Assembly: GCF_036346615.1 (NCBI RefSeq)
Contig: NZ_CP107836.1
Span: 1,736,001 to 1,800,000 of the forward strand
Length of the DNA stretch: 64,000 nt
Direction of reading: 5' to 3'
DNA from: Streptomyces sp. NBC_00523
GTDB lineage: Bacteria > Actinomycetota > Actinomycetes > Streptomycetales > Streptomycetaceae
In this document: positions 7,269-14,948 of the stretch, in pieces
Numbering within the stretch: position 1 is the first letter of the stretch
Layout of the letters: every line of letters begins with the position of its first letter
The notes under the pieces: generated by a model
The model's database searches: none
The model's input: only the letters and a program-made list of their open reading frames with translations
What the model was told of the DNA's origin: nothing
Program-made: the position numbers and the translations under genes

Positions 7269-10144
7269 GACGGCCTCCGGAGGGAGACGAGGTCGGCCAG
7301 GTCGCGGTCGCTCAGCTCGGTGAGCGCGCTCTCGCCGCTGCCGAGGACGGCGTCGGCAAGGGCCCGCTTGGCGAGCAGCATCTCGCCGATCCGGTCCTCC
7401 ACCGTGCCCTCGGCGATCAGCCGGTGCACCTGGACGGGCTGGGTCTGGCCGATGCGGTAGGCCCGGTCCGTGGCCTGCTCCTCGACCGCCGGGTTCCACC
7501 AGCGGTCGTAGTGGATGACATGGGCGGCCCGGGTGAGGTTGAGCCCGGTGCCCGCCGCCTTGAGGGAGAGCAGGAAGACCGGGACCTCGCCGGACTGGAA
7601 GCGGTCCACCATCCGTTCCCGCTCGGGCACCGGCGTACCGCCGTGGAGGAGCTGGGAGGGGATCGCGCGGGCGGTCAGATGGGCGGACAGCAGCCGGGCC
7701 ATCGTCACGTACTGGGTGAAGACGAGCACGGAGCCGTCCTCGGCGAGGATCGTGTCGAGCAGTTCGTCCAGGAGGGCGAGCTTTCCGGAGCGTCCGGTGA
7801 GCCGGGCGGCGTCCTCCTTCAGATACTGCGCGGGGTGGTTGCAGATCTGCTTGAGCGAGGCCAGCAGCTTCATGATCAGGCCGCGCCGGGCGATGCCCTC
7901 GGACGCCTCGATGTACGCCATGGTCTCGCGCACCGTGGCCTCGTACAGCGTGGCCTGCTCGCGGGTGAGGAAGACGGGGTGGTCGGTCTCCGTCTTGGGC
8001 GGCAGCTCGGGCGCGATCCCGGGGTCGGACTTCTTGCGGCGCAGCAGGAACGGCCGCACGAGCCGGGACAGCCGCTCCACCGCCTCGTCGTTGCCGAGTC
8101 CCGCCGCCGTGCCGGTGTTCTCCACGATCCGGGCGTGGCGGGCCCGGAACGCCTTGAGCGGGCCGAGCAGTCCGGGCGTGGTCCAGTCGAGCAGCGCCCA
8201 CAGCTCGGAGAGGTTGTTCTCCACCGGGGTGCCGGTGAGGGCGACGCGCGCCGGGGACGGGATGGTGCGCAGGGCCTTGGCGGTGGACGAGTGGGGGTTC
8301 TTGACGTGCTGCGCCTCGTCGGCGACGACCAGGCCCCAGCCGTGGGCGGCCAGCTCGGCGGCGCTGGAGCGCATCGTGCCGTACGTGGTGAGGACGAAGC
8401 CCCGGTCCGCCCCGGTGAGGCTGCGGCCGGTGCCGTGGAACCTGCGCACGGGAACGCCGGGGGCGAAGCGGTTGATCTCGCGGTGCCAGTTGCCCAGCAG
8501 GGAGGCGGGGCAGATGACCAGTGTGGGCGCGGGGTGGGCGCGGTGGAGGTGGAGGGCGATCAGGGTGATCGTCTTGCCGAGGCCCATGTCGTCGGCGAGG
8601 CAGCCGCCGAGGCCGAGGGAGGTCATCCGGTCCAGCCAGGCGAGCCCGCGCAGCTGGTAGTCCCGGAGCGTGGCGTGGAGTCCGGGCGGCGGGGCGAGCG
8701 GGGCGTCGTCGGTGAGGAGGCGGGTGCGCAGCTCCGCGAGCGCCCCGGCGGGCACCGCCTCGACCTGCTCGCCGTCCACCTCGGCGCTGCCGGTCAGGGC
8801 GACGGCCAGGGCGTCCACCGGGTCGAGCAGGCCCAGCTCCCGCTTGCGGGCCTTGCGGACGAGCGCGGGGTCCACGACGACCCACTGGTCCCGCAGCCGC
8901 ACCACGGGGCGGTGGGCCTCGGCGAGCACGTCCATCTCGGCCTCGGTGAGCCGCTCGTCGCCGAGCGAGAGCTGCCAGTCGAACGCGAAGAGCTGTTCGG
9001 CGTCGAAGAACGCGGTGCCGTCCGTGGCCGTGCCGGGCGCGGGCCTGACCACGGCCGCGGCGGTGAGGGTGCGGGCCAGCTCCCTGGGCCAGTGGACGCT
9101 CACTCCGGCGGCGGCGAGGCGGCTCCCGGCGTCGCCCAGCAGCTCGTACAGCTCGTCCTCGCCCAGGGCCAGCACATCGGGGACCGGCTGGTCCAGCAGC
9201 CGTTCGAGCGGGGCCCAGACGCGGGCCGCGCGGCGCAGGGCGAGCGCGGTGTCGACACGGGCCCGGGGCCCGAACGGCTCGCCCGCCTCACCGGCCCACA
9301 GGGCGGCGGCGTCGACCACGTAGGTGGGGTCGGCGAGGCTGTGCACCTGGGTGATCGCGGCGGCGGCGTGCCGCTCGGGGGTGCCCCCTGTCTCGTCGGG
9401 GCCGGTCGCATCGTTGGGGCCGGTCGTGTCGAAGAGTTCGTACGCGGACAGGTCCAGGCGGAGCGAGACCCGGACCCCGGCGTCCAGGCCCGAGGCGACC
9501 TCGACGGCCCAGTCACGGGCGCCGGGCAGATGCTGGGGCTCGGCCGCCGCGAAGGGGGCACCCACGGCGAACGCCGCGGCGGGCGTCCGGGGCAGCGTGT
9601 CGGCGACGGCGTCGAGGAAGGCGCCGATCAGCGCCTCGGGGTCGGGCAGCCGGGGCGGGATCGGGCCGGGCAGCGGGACGGCGTATCCCTCCCAGGGCAG
9701 GGCGGCGGCCACCGCGCGCAGGTGGGCGACGTCCCCGGCGTCGCGCGGGCCCGCCCGCCAGGCGTCGTGGTCGTCGGCCGTCAGCCCGGGGAGCATGCGG
9801 CCGCCGGCCACCAGGTGCAGCGCGTGCAGGGCGGCGGCGCCCCAGGCGCGGGTGGCCGGGTGGGCGGAGCGCAGGTGGCGGGCGCGGGCGAGCAGGGGCA
9901 GGGCGTCGGCGACGGTGAGCAGGAGCGCGGGCACGGCCTGCGGGCGGACCTCGCCCCCGGCGCCGTACGGCCGGACGACCGTGATCTCCTCGCTCCGGGC
10001 GCCTTCGGTCCCGGGGAGCGGGGCGTCGAACGGGTCCCAGAAGGCGACGCGGCCCCGGCGCGGCGGCGTACCGGGCAGGAAGACGGCGGCGCAGCGCAGC
10101 AGACGATTGTCGTCCGCGTCCTGCGGCGACGGTGCGGTGCCCAT
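7265..10144 (-). CDS. SNF2-family DEAD/DEAH-box ATPase (Swi2/Snf2-like helicase)
   Basis: 959 aa. The N-terminal 480 residues are a SNF2-associated region typical of bacterial members. The ATPase N-lobe follows: Walker A DDMGLGKTIT (about residue 516), DEAQ box (about 608), motif III LTGTPVENNLSELWAL. The C-lobe carries LLSLKAAGTGLNLTRA and the arginine-finger motif DRAYRIGQT (about 898). Such proteins use ATP to translocate on double-stranded DNA and remodel protein-DNA or stalled transcription complexes; the RapA group is related. It is first in a two-gene operon with the SWIM protein. The precise biological job is unknown. Confidence 0.9.
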   Translation of the reverse strand: MGTAPSPQDADDNRLLRCAAVFLPGTPPRRGRVAFWDPFDAPLPGTEGARSEEITVVRPYGAGGEVRPQAVPALLLTVADALPLLARARHLRSAHPATRAWGAAALHALHLVAGGRMLPGLTADDHDAWRAGPRDAGDVAHLRAVAAALPWEGYAVPLPGPIPPRLPDPEALIGAFLDAVADTLPRTPAAAFAVGAPFAAAEPQHLPGARDWAVEVASGLDAGVRVSLRLDLSAYELFDTTGPNDATGPDETGGTPERHAAAAITQVHSLADPTYVVDAAALWAGEAGEPFGPRARVDTALALRRAARVWAPLERLLDQPVPDVLALGEDELYELLGDAGSRLAAAGVSVHWPRELARTLTAAAVVRPAPGTATDGTAFFDAEQLFAFDWQLSLGDERLTEAEMDVLAEAHRPVVRLRDQWVVVDPALVRKARKRELGLLDPVDALAVALTGSAEVDGEQVEAVPAGALAELRTRLLTDDAPLAPPPGLHATLRDYQLRGLAWLDRMTSLGLGGCLADDMGLGKTITLIALHLHRAHPAPTLVICPASLLGNWHREINRFAPGVPVRRFHGTGRSLTGADRGFVLTTYGTMRSSAAELAAHGWGLVVADEAQHVKNPHSSTAKALRTIPSPARVALTGTPVENNLSELWALLDWTTPGLLGPLKAFRARHARIVENTGTAAGLGNDEAVERLSRLVRPFLLRRKKSDPGIAPELPPKTETDHPVFLTREQATLYEATVRETMAYIEASEGIARRGLIMKLLASLKQICNHPAQYLKEDAARLTGRSGKLALLDELLDTILAEDGSVLVFTQYVTMARLLSAHLTARAIPSQLLHGGTPVPERERMVDRFQSGEVPVFLLSLKAAGTGLNLTRAAHVIHYDRWWNPAVEEQATDRAYRIGQTQPVQVHRLIAEGTVEDRIGEMLLAKRALADAVLGSGESALTELSDRDLADLVSLRRPS

Positions 10145-10251
10145 CGGTCCCTCCCCTCACGCGCTTCGTCCCTGGTCAGCACGGACGGCCCGGACTGATC
10201 CCACTGCTCCGCGAGTCTAGGCGGGGGCTCTGACAACGGGCTCCGGCGAGG

Positions 10252-10300
10252 CCCGGCCGCCGCCGTCCCCGCAGCTCGTACGGGTCGGGCGGCGGCCGGG
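10252..10300. terminator. 13-bp inverted repeat after the SPFH gene
   Basis: CCCGGCCGCCGCC at 10252-10264 is the exact reverse complement of 10288-10300, with a 23-base loop. It lies 20 bases beyond the SPFH-gene stop and upstream of the SNF2 gene on the same strand, so it probably ends the SPFH transcript. No U-tract. Confidence 0.5.
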
Positions 10301-10319
10301 CAGCGACCGCGCGGAGCGG

Positions 10320-11324
10320 TCAGTGGTGGGCGTACGGCTGCGAGGAGACGGCCGGACGCGGGTCCGGCGTACCGGGGTCCGAGGGCCGCGTCCCGTCCGG
10401 GGCGGACGCACCGGAGTCCGAGGACCGCGTCCCGTCCGCGGCGGACGCACCGGAGTCCGAGGGCCGCACCCCGTTCGGAGCAGACGTACCGGAGTCCGCC
10501 GGCCCCACCCGCGTACCGGCGTCCGGCGTCTGCGCGGCCTCGGGAGCGGGCGCCCCCGGCGCCCCCTGCTGGGCCCGTTCCAGGAACCGCAGGAGCTCCA
10601 CCGGGAACGGCAGCACCAGGGTGGAGTTCTTCTCTGCCGCCACGGCCACCACGGTCTGGAGCAGTCGCAGCTGGAGCGCGGCGGGCTGGGTGGACATCTC
10701 CGACGCCGCCTCGGCCAGCTTCTTGGACGCCTGGAGTTCCGCGTCCGCGTTGATGACCCGGGCGCGCCGCTCACGGTCGGCCTCGGCCTGGCGGGCCATG
10801 GAGCGTTTCATGGTCTCCGGCAGCGAGACGTCCTTGATCTCGACCCGGTCGATCTGGACGCCCCAGCCGACCGCGGGGCTGTCGATCATCAGCTCCAGGC
10901 CCTGGTTCAGCTTCTCCCGGTTGGACAGGAGGTCGTCCAGATCGCTCTTGCCGATGATGGAACGCAGGGACGTCTGCGCCATCTGCGAGACCGCGAAACG
11001 GTAGTCCTCGACCTCCACGACCGCGCTCGCCGGGTCGACGACCTTGAAGTAGATGACGGCGTCCACCCGGACCGTGACGTTGTCCCGGGTGATCCCGTCC
11101 TGGGCCGGCACGGGCATGGTCACGATCTGCATGTTGACCTTGCGCAGCCGGTCGACGCCCGGCAGCACCATCGTGAAGCCCGGCGAACGCACCTCGTCGC
11201 GGAGCCGGCCCAGTCTGAGGACCACGCCCCGTTCGTACTGCCTGACGACCCTGGCGGCCGCTGCCAGGTACAGGGCGCCCACCGCCGCTGCCGCGACCAC
11301 CGCGATCAAGAGGTCCTGGACCAT
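10320..11324 (-). CDS. SPFH/band 7 membrane protein (slipin type)
   Basis: 334 aa. The ATG at 11324 has CAGGGGG 7 bases upstream; earlier in-frame ATGs lack this. One N-terminal membrane helix (residues 4-25) is followed by the SPFH/band 7 domain: YERGVVLRLGRLRDEVRSPG, then DNVTVRVDAVIYFKVVDP and WGVQIDRVEIKDVSLPETMK. A helical oligomerisation segment rich in Ala, Glu and Arg follows (about 175-235). These proteins form large membrane-bound rings that organise lipid domains or regulate proteases. The tail (residues 255-334) is a low-complexity Pro/Ser/Gly/Asp segment with three 13-residue repeats. No NfeD protease partner is next to it, unlike many slipin operons. Confidence 0.88.
   Translation of the reverse strand: MVQDLLIAVVAAAAVGALYLAAAARVVRQYERGVVLRLGRLRDEVRSPGFTMVLPGVDRLRKVNMQIVTMPVPAQDGITRDNVTVRVDAVIYFKVVDPASAVVEVEDYRFAVSQMAQTSLRSIIGKSDLDDLLSNREKLNQGLELMIDSPAVGWGVQIDRVEIKDVSLPETMKRSMARQAEADRERRARVINADAELQASKKLAEAASEMSTQPAALQLRLLQTVVAVAAEKNSTLVLPFPVELLRFLERAQQGAPGAPAPEAAQTPDAGTRVGPADSGTSAPNGVRPSDSGASAADGTRSSDSGASAPDGTRPSDPGTPDPRPAVSSQPYAHH
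10380..10496. repeat. three 39-bp in-frame tandem repeats in the SPFH gene
   Basis: Three consecutive 39-bp units encode DSGTSAPNGVRPS, DSGASAADGTRSS and DSGASAPDGTRPS near the C-terminus of the SPFH protein; a fourth partial unit begins DPGT. A 39-bp period keeps the frame, so copy number could vary between strains without breaking the protein. Confidence 0.8.
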
Positions 11325-11562
11325 GACGGCCCCCTGCCAGCCGGACATCCCCGGCTCTCGACCTCGCACCTCATTCGTGCGCTATTACCACGGTATGCCC
11401 GGTTCTGCTCAGGGTCGAGCGTCCGCGGGTACGCCGGGTGCGGTCGCGCTCCCCCGCCCGGCCGCTTCCCGGATGCCGGGGCCCGGGGAAGCGGGCAGGG
11501 TGAGCGGCACCGGCACGTACACCCGCGGTGTGCGTGGTGACGAGACAGACGAGGATCCGCCC

Positions 11563-11910
11563 ATGCCCGTGATCGACCGCCGACGCCGCCGGCTCGGCAT
11601 CGCCGCCCAGGCCGTGTTCCTGACCCTCACCGTCGCAGGCTGCTCGGGCCTCGGCCGGACCGCGGTCGGCCCGGTCATCTACACCACCGAGCGGGACGCC
11701 GTGGTCGAGGTGAACAGCCCCTCGGTCAAGGGCTGCCACCGGCTCGCCCCGGCCGGTGCGAAGGCGGTGGCCAACGAGACGCTGGTCGACATCGTGCTGT
11801 ACCGGACGCCCAACTGCACCGGCAAGGGCACGACGTACGTCGCCACGACGTTCTCGGACGTCAACGCGCCGAACGCGCGCCCCTGGCGCAGCTTCAGCAC
11901 CATCCACTGA
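11563..11910 (+). CDS. small lipoprotein of unknown function
   Basis: 115 aa. The ATG at 11563 has GAGGAT 6 bases upstream. An N-terminal DRRRRRLG stretch and hydrophobic core lead to the lipobox TVAGC, so the mature protein would be lipid-anchored at the Cys, about residue 28. The mature part is 88 residues with two further cysteines (KGCHRLAP, PNCTGKGT) that may pair as a disulfide. I do not recognise a family. The pattern of a short exported protein with an N-terminal strand (VIYTTERDAVVEVNSPSVKG) and a two-Cys loop is common in Streptomyces. It is divergent from the SPFH gene. Confidence 0.7.
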   Translation: MPVIDRRRRRLGIAAQAVFLTLTVAGCSGLGRTAVGPVIYTTERDAVVEVNSPSVKGCHRLAPAGAKAVANETLVDIVLYRTPNCTGKGTTYVATTFSDVNAPNARPWRSFSTIH

Positions 11911-11925
11911 CCGCCCGGGCGGCCG

Positions 11926-12642
11926 CTACACGGGCACGGCCCGCACCCAGATGCCGTCGTCCGTGAGACAGCGGTCCACCTTCAGCCCGGCCGCTTCCAG
12001 GTGCCCTTCGAACTCCTCCTTCGTCAGCGGCCGGGACCGGAAGGTCTGCGTCCACCGGGCGTCGGGGAACTCGTACTCCGCGCGCACCGAGCGCACCCCG
12101 TCGCCGACCGGCTCCGAGGAGACGATGCGCACGGTGTGACCGCCGGGGTCGGTGCGCTCGCGCGGGACGTGGTAGTCCGCCCCCTCGCGCTGGAGGAGCA
12201 CCACGCCCCCGTCGCGTACGTAACGGCGGCAGGTCCGCAGCAGCCCGTCGCGCACCCCGGGGTCGCCCGCGTGGACGAGGAACGAGCCGAGCATGACGAC
12301 GTCGAAGGTCTCCTCGCCGAGGTCCAGGGACTCGATCGGGGAGCACACCGTCCGCGCGCCGCGCACCCGCTCCAGCATCTGCGGGGACTCGTCCACCGCC
12401 GTTATCCGGAAGCCGCGCTCGATCAGCGGATGCGTCACCCGGCCCACCCCGCAGCCCAGTTCCAGAATGTGCGCACCGGCGGGGACGGCCGCCTCGATCA
12501 CGTCCGGTTCGTCGCGCACGGGCAGCCGGGTGTACAGCTCGACCGCGCAGCCGTCCGGGGTGATCGCGCCCGGCCCGGTCCCTGAGTAACCCTCACGCAC
12601 CAGTTGTCCGCTCATACCCACCGAACGACCGCACGGGGGCAC
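11926..12642 (-). CDS. class I SAM-dependent methyltransferase
   Basis: 238 aa from GTG 12642, which has GAGGAG 9 bases upstream overlapping the stop region of the PucR gene; ATG 12615 is an alternative with a poor ribosome site. Motif I is ILELGCGVGRVTHPL, followed by ITAVDESPQMLERV (acidic loop residue D) and FDVVMLGSFLVHA in place of motif II/IV. The fold is a standard Rossmann-like methyltransferase for a small molecule; the acceptor is unknown. It lies 13 bases downstream of the PucR-type regulator and is probably cotranscribed with it. Confidence 0.82.
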   Translation of the reverse strand: MPPCGRSVGMSGQLVREGYSGTGPGAITPDGCAVELYTRLPVRDEPDVIEAAVPAGAHILELGCGVGRVTHPLIERGFRITAVDESPQMLERVRGARTVCSPIESLDLGEETFDVVMLGSFLVHAGDPGVRDGLLRTCRRYVRDGGVVLLQREGADYHVPRERTDPGGHTVRIVSSEPVGDGVRSVRAEYEFPDARWTQTFRSRPLTKEEFEGHLEAAGLKVDRCLTDDGIWVRAVPV

Positions 12643-12655
12643 TCGTTCCCGCTCC

Positions 12656-13930
12656 TCACACGGAGCGGCGCGCGACCAGGGCGGCGCTCAGGTGCTGGAG
12701 GTCTGCGGGCCGGGCCGGGGAGAGGCCGGTGAGGCGGTCGATGCGGCGGATGCGGTAGTCGACGGTGTTGGGGTGGACGTGCAGCGCCGCCGCCGCGGCC
12801 CGGCGGTCGAGGCCGTGTCCGAGGTACGTCTCCAGCGTGTGCAGCAGCTCCGGCTTGGCGTCCAGCGGGCTCAGCAGCCCCGCGAGCCCGCGCAGCGCCT
12901 CGCTGGGCCTGCTCAGCTGGTACTCCAGGAGCACGTCGGCCAGCCGGTAGAGGCCGGGGGCCCGGCCGGTCCGGGCCACCAGGTCCACGATCTCCCCGTT
13001 CCGGGCCACCGCCGCGGGCACCCCGCCCGGCGTGGCGGTCTCGGCGGCGGCCGTGACGGGGACCCCCGCCGCCCGGGTCGCCTCGGCGATCAGGTCGCAC
13101 AGCCCGCCGGGCCCGTCCCACCGCGGCGGCTCCGCGACGGGCAGCAGCACGGTCCCGCCGGACGCGTCCAGGGCGGTCAGCGCGGGCGTCCCGGCGAACC
13201 GGTCGAGGGTCGTCCGGATGCGCCGTATCTTCCGCCGGGCGGCCACGCCCGCGCCCGCCCCGGAGCCGGTCCCCGCCCCCCGCGCCGGTCCCGCCCCCGT
13301 CTCGTCCGGGTGCGGGGCCAGTGCGAGCGTCATCGTCAGATAGCGGGCGGCCGGGCGCAGGCCGGTGCGGCGGGTGAAGCCGTCCAGGTCCTCACCGGTC
13401 AGCAGCGCGGCCATCAGCGCGTGCCGGCCGCCGTGCTCCTGGCTGTCCAGGATCTGCCGGGCCTCCAGATAGGCACCGCTCACCGCGGAGGTCAGCTGCT
13501 GCTGGAGGACGAGGATGCGGTCCATGATCTCCAGGACGGCGGGCAGGTCCCCGGGCCCGGCGTCCTGCGCGGTCTCCTCCCAGCACATCGCGACGCCGAC
13601 CTGGTAGGCGGTGAGGATGGCGTCCAGCGGCACGCCCTCCTCGGCACGCTGGGCCGCCGAGTCGCGCTGCTGGGCGAGTTCGCCGTCGGTGGCGGCCCTG
13701 CGGTGTTCGAGGACGTCCGCGAAGAGCCGCAGATTGTGCTGGACGATGTCCGCGATGTCGCCCGCGATCTCCTCGTGCGGCAGCTCCGCGTAGACCGGGA
13801 GGTCACTGAGAAGACGGGCGACCACCCGGGTGGTCAGGGCGGGGACGCGGGCCCGCAGTCGTACCGCCACGGGGCGTCCGGCGATGGCCAACGGCCGCTG
13901 CCTGTCGGCCCGTTCATTGTCACGCGTCAC
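12656..13930 (-). CDS. PucR/CdaR-type transcriptional regulator
   Basis: 424 aa. The C-terminal helix-turn-helix of the PucR/CdaR group is clear (about residues 362-412): LLHTLETYLGHGLDRRAAAA, then LHVHPNTVDYRIRRIDRLTG. The N-terminal 160 residues form the helical RsbR/regulator-like domain common in Streptomyces members (GVPLDAILTAYQVGVAMCWEE). The middle holds a GGDEF-like degenerate segment. An internal Gly/Ala-rich stretch (GAGPARGAGTGSGAGAGVAA) looks like a linker. Targets are unknown; the neighbouring methyltransferase is a candidate. It is divergent from the exported esterase gene at 14043, which could also be regulated. Confidence 0.85.
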   Translation of the reverse strand: MTRDNERADRQRPLAIAGRPVAVRLRARVPALTTRVVARLLSDLPVYAELPHEEIAGDIADIVQHNLRLFADVLEHRRAATDGELAQQRDSAAQRAEEGVPLDAILTAYQVGVAMCWEETAQDAGPGDLPAVLEIMDRILVLQQQLTSAVSGAYLEARQILDSQEHGGRHALMAALLTGEDLDGFTRRTGLRPAARYLTMTLALAPHPDETGAGPARGAGTGSGAGAGVAARRKIRRIRTTLDRFAGTPALTALDASGGTVLLPVAEPPRWDGPGGLCDLIAEATRAAGVPVTAAAETATPGGVPAAVARNGEIVDLVARTGRAPGLYRLADVLLEYQLSRPSEALRGLAGLLSPLDAKPELLHTLETYLGHGLDRRAAAAALHVHPNTVDYRIRRIDRLTGLSPARPADLQHLSAALVARRSV

Positions 13931-14042
13931 AAAAGCCCCCGGCTAAGTCTGCGTTACCCACCAGTTAAACGACGGCGTTCGAGTCTGCATGATGACCGGC
14001 GACACCCGCCATGCCCCCACTCATAGCGCACCGGAGGTCGTC

Positions 14043-14945
14043 ATGAACTCGTCCCGGAACAAGACGTTCTGTCGTACGGTCAGAGGAGCCGCCACCGCCG
14101 CCGCCCTGGCCTCCCTGGCCGTCGGCACCACCGCCTCCGGCGCCTGGGCGGCGAGCGCCGACGCCCCCGTGCAGTACGTGGCCCTCGGCGACTCGATGGC
14201 CTCCGGGCCGCTCATCCCGGGCATCACCGGACCGCTGGCCTGCGGCCGTTCCACCCACAACTACGCGCACGAGCTGGCGGCGAGCATCGGCGCCTCGCTG
14301 CGCGACGTCACCTGCAGCGGGGCCCAGTCCAAGCACATGACGGAGAAGCAGTCGCTGTCGCTGCTCGACGTGCCGATGGGCTCGGCGGCGCCCCAGTTCG
14401 ACGCGCTGCGCGCCGACACCGATCTGGTGACCCTCACCATCGGCGGCAACGACGCCGGTCTCGTCGGCATCGCGCAGGACTGCATGCAGCTCGACCCGAC
14501 CGCGACCCCGTGCAAGGACAAGCTGACCGAGGGCGGGGTCGACCAGGTGGCGCAGCGGATCGACGCCTTCGCGCCGCGCCTCGGAGCCGTACTGGACGGA
14601 ATCCACCAGCGCTCGCCGCAGGCCAGGGTCCTCGTGACGGGCTACGGGCTCTACATCAAGCCGGGCGGCTGCTGGCCGCTGCAGCCGGTGCTGCCGGTCG
14701 ACGCGGACTTCCTCCAGGGCAGCGTCAACCGGATGAACGCGGTGATCGCCGAGCAGAGCGCCGCGCACGGCGCCGAGTACATCGACGTCGCCACGCCGAG
14801 CAAGGGCCACGACGCCTGCCAGGCCCCGTCCGACAAGTGGGTCGAGGGATACGTACCGACCGCGTCGGCCGCCCCGCTGCACCCGAACCAGCGGGGCGAG
14901 GCCGCCTACGCGCGCATCATCGGCGCCCACCTCCAGGGGAGCTGA
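14043..14945 (+). CDS. exported SGNH/GDSL-family esterase or lipase
   Basis: 300 aa. The ATG at 14043 has CGGAGGT 6 bases upstream. The signal peptide spans about residues 1-36 and ends GAWAASA. Block I is ALGDSMASG with nucleophile S51, block III is TIGGNDAG, and block V is PLHPNQRGE with H280. The Asp three residues before that His, usual in the family, is Ala here, so this may act with a Ser-His dyad as in some Streptomyces esterases. Six cysteines in the mature protein could form three disulfides. It is first of three consecutive exported enzymes; the next gene starts 3 bases after its stop. Confidence 0.88.
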   Translation: MNSSRNKTFCRTVRGAATAAALASLAVGTTASGAWAASADAPVQYVALGDSMASGPLIPGITGPLACGRSTHNYAHELAASIGASLRDVTCSGAQSKHMTEKQSLSLLDVPMGSAAPQFDALRADTDLVTLTIGGNDAGLVGIAQDCMQLDPTATPCKDKLTEGGVDQVAQRIDAFAPRLGAVLDGIHQRSPQARVLVTGYGLYIKPGGCWPLQPVLPVDADFLQGSVNRMNAVIAEQSAAHGAEYIDVATPSKGHDACQAPSDKWVEGYVPTASAAPLHPNQRGEAAYARIIGAHLQGS

Positions 14946-14948
14946 GCC

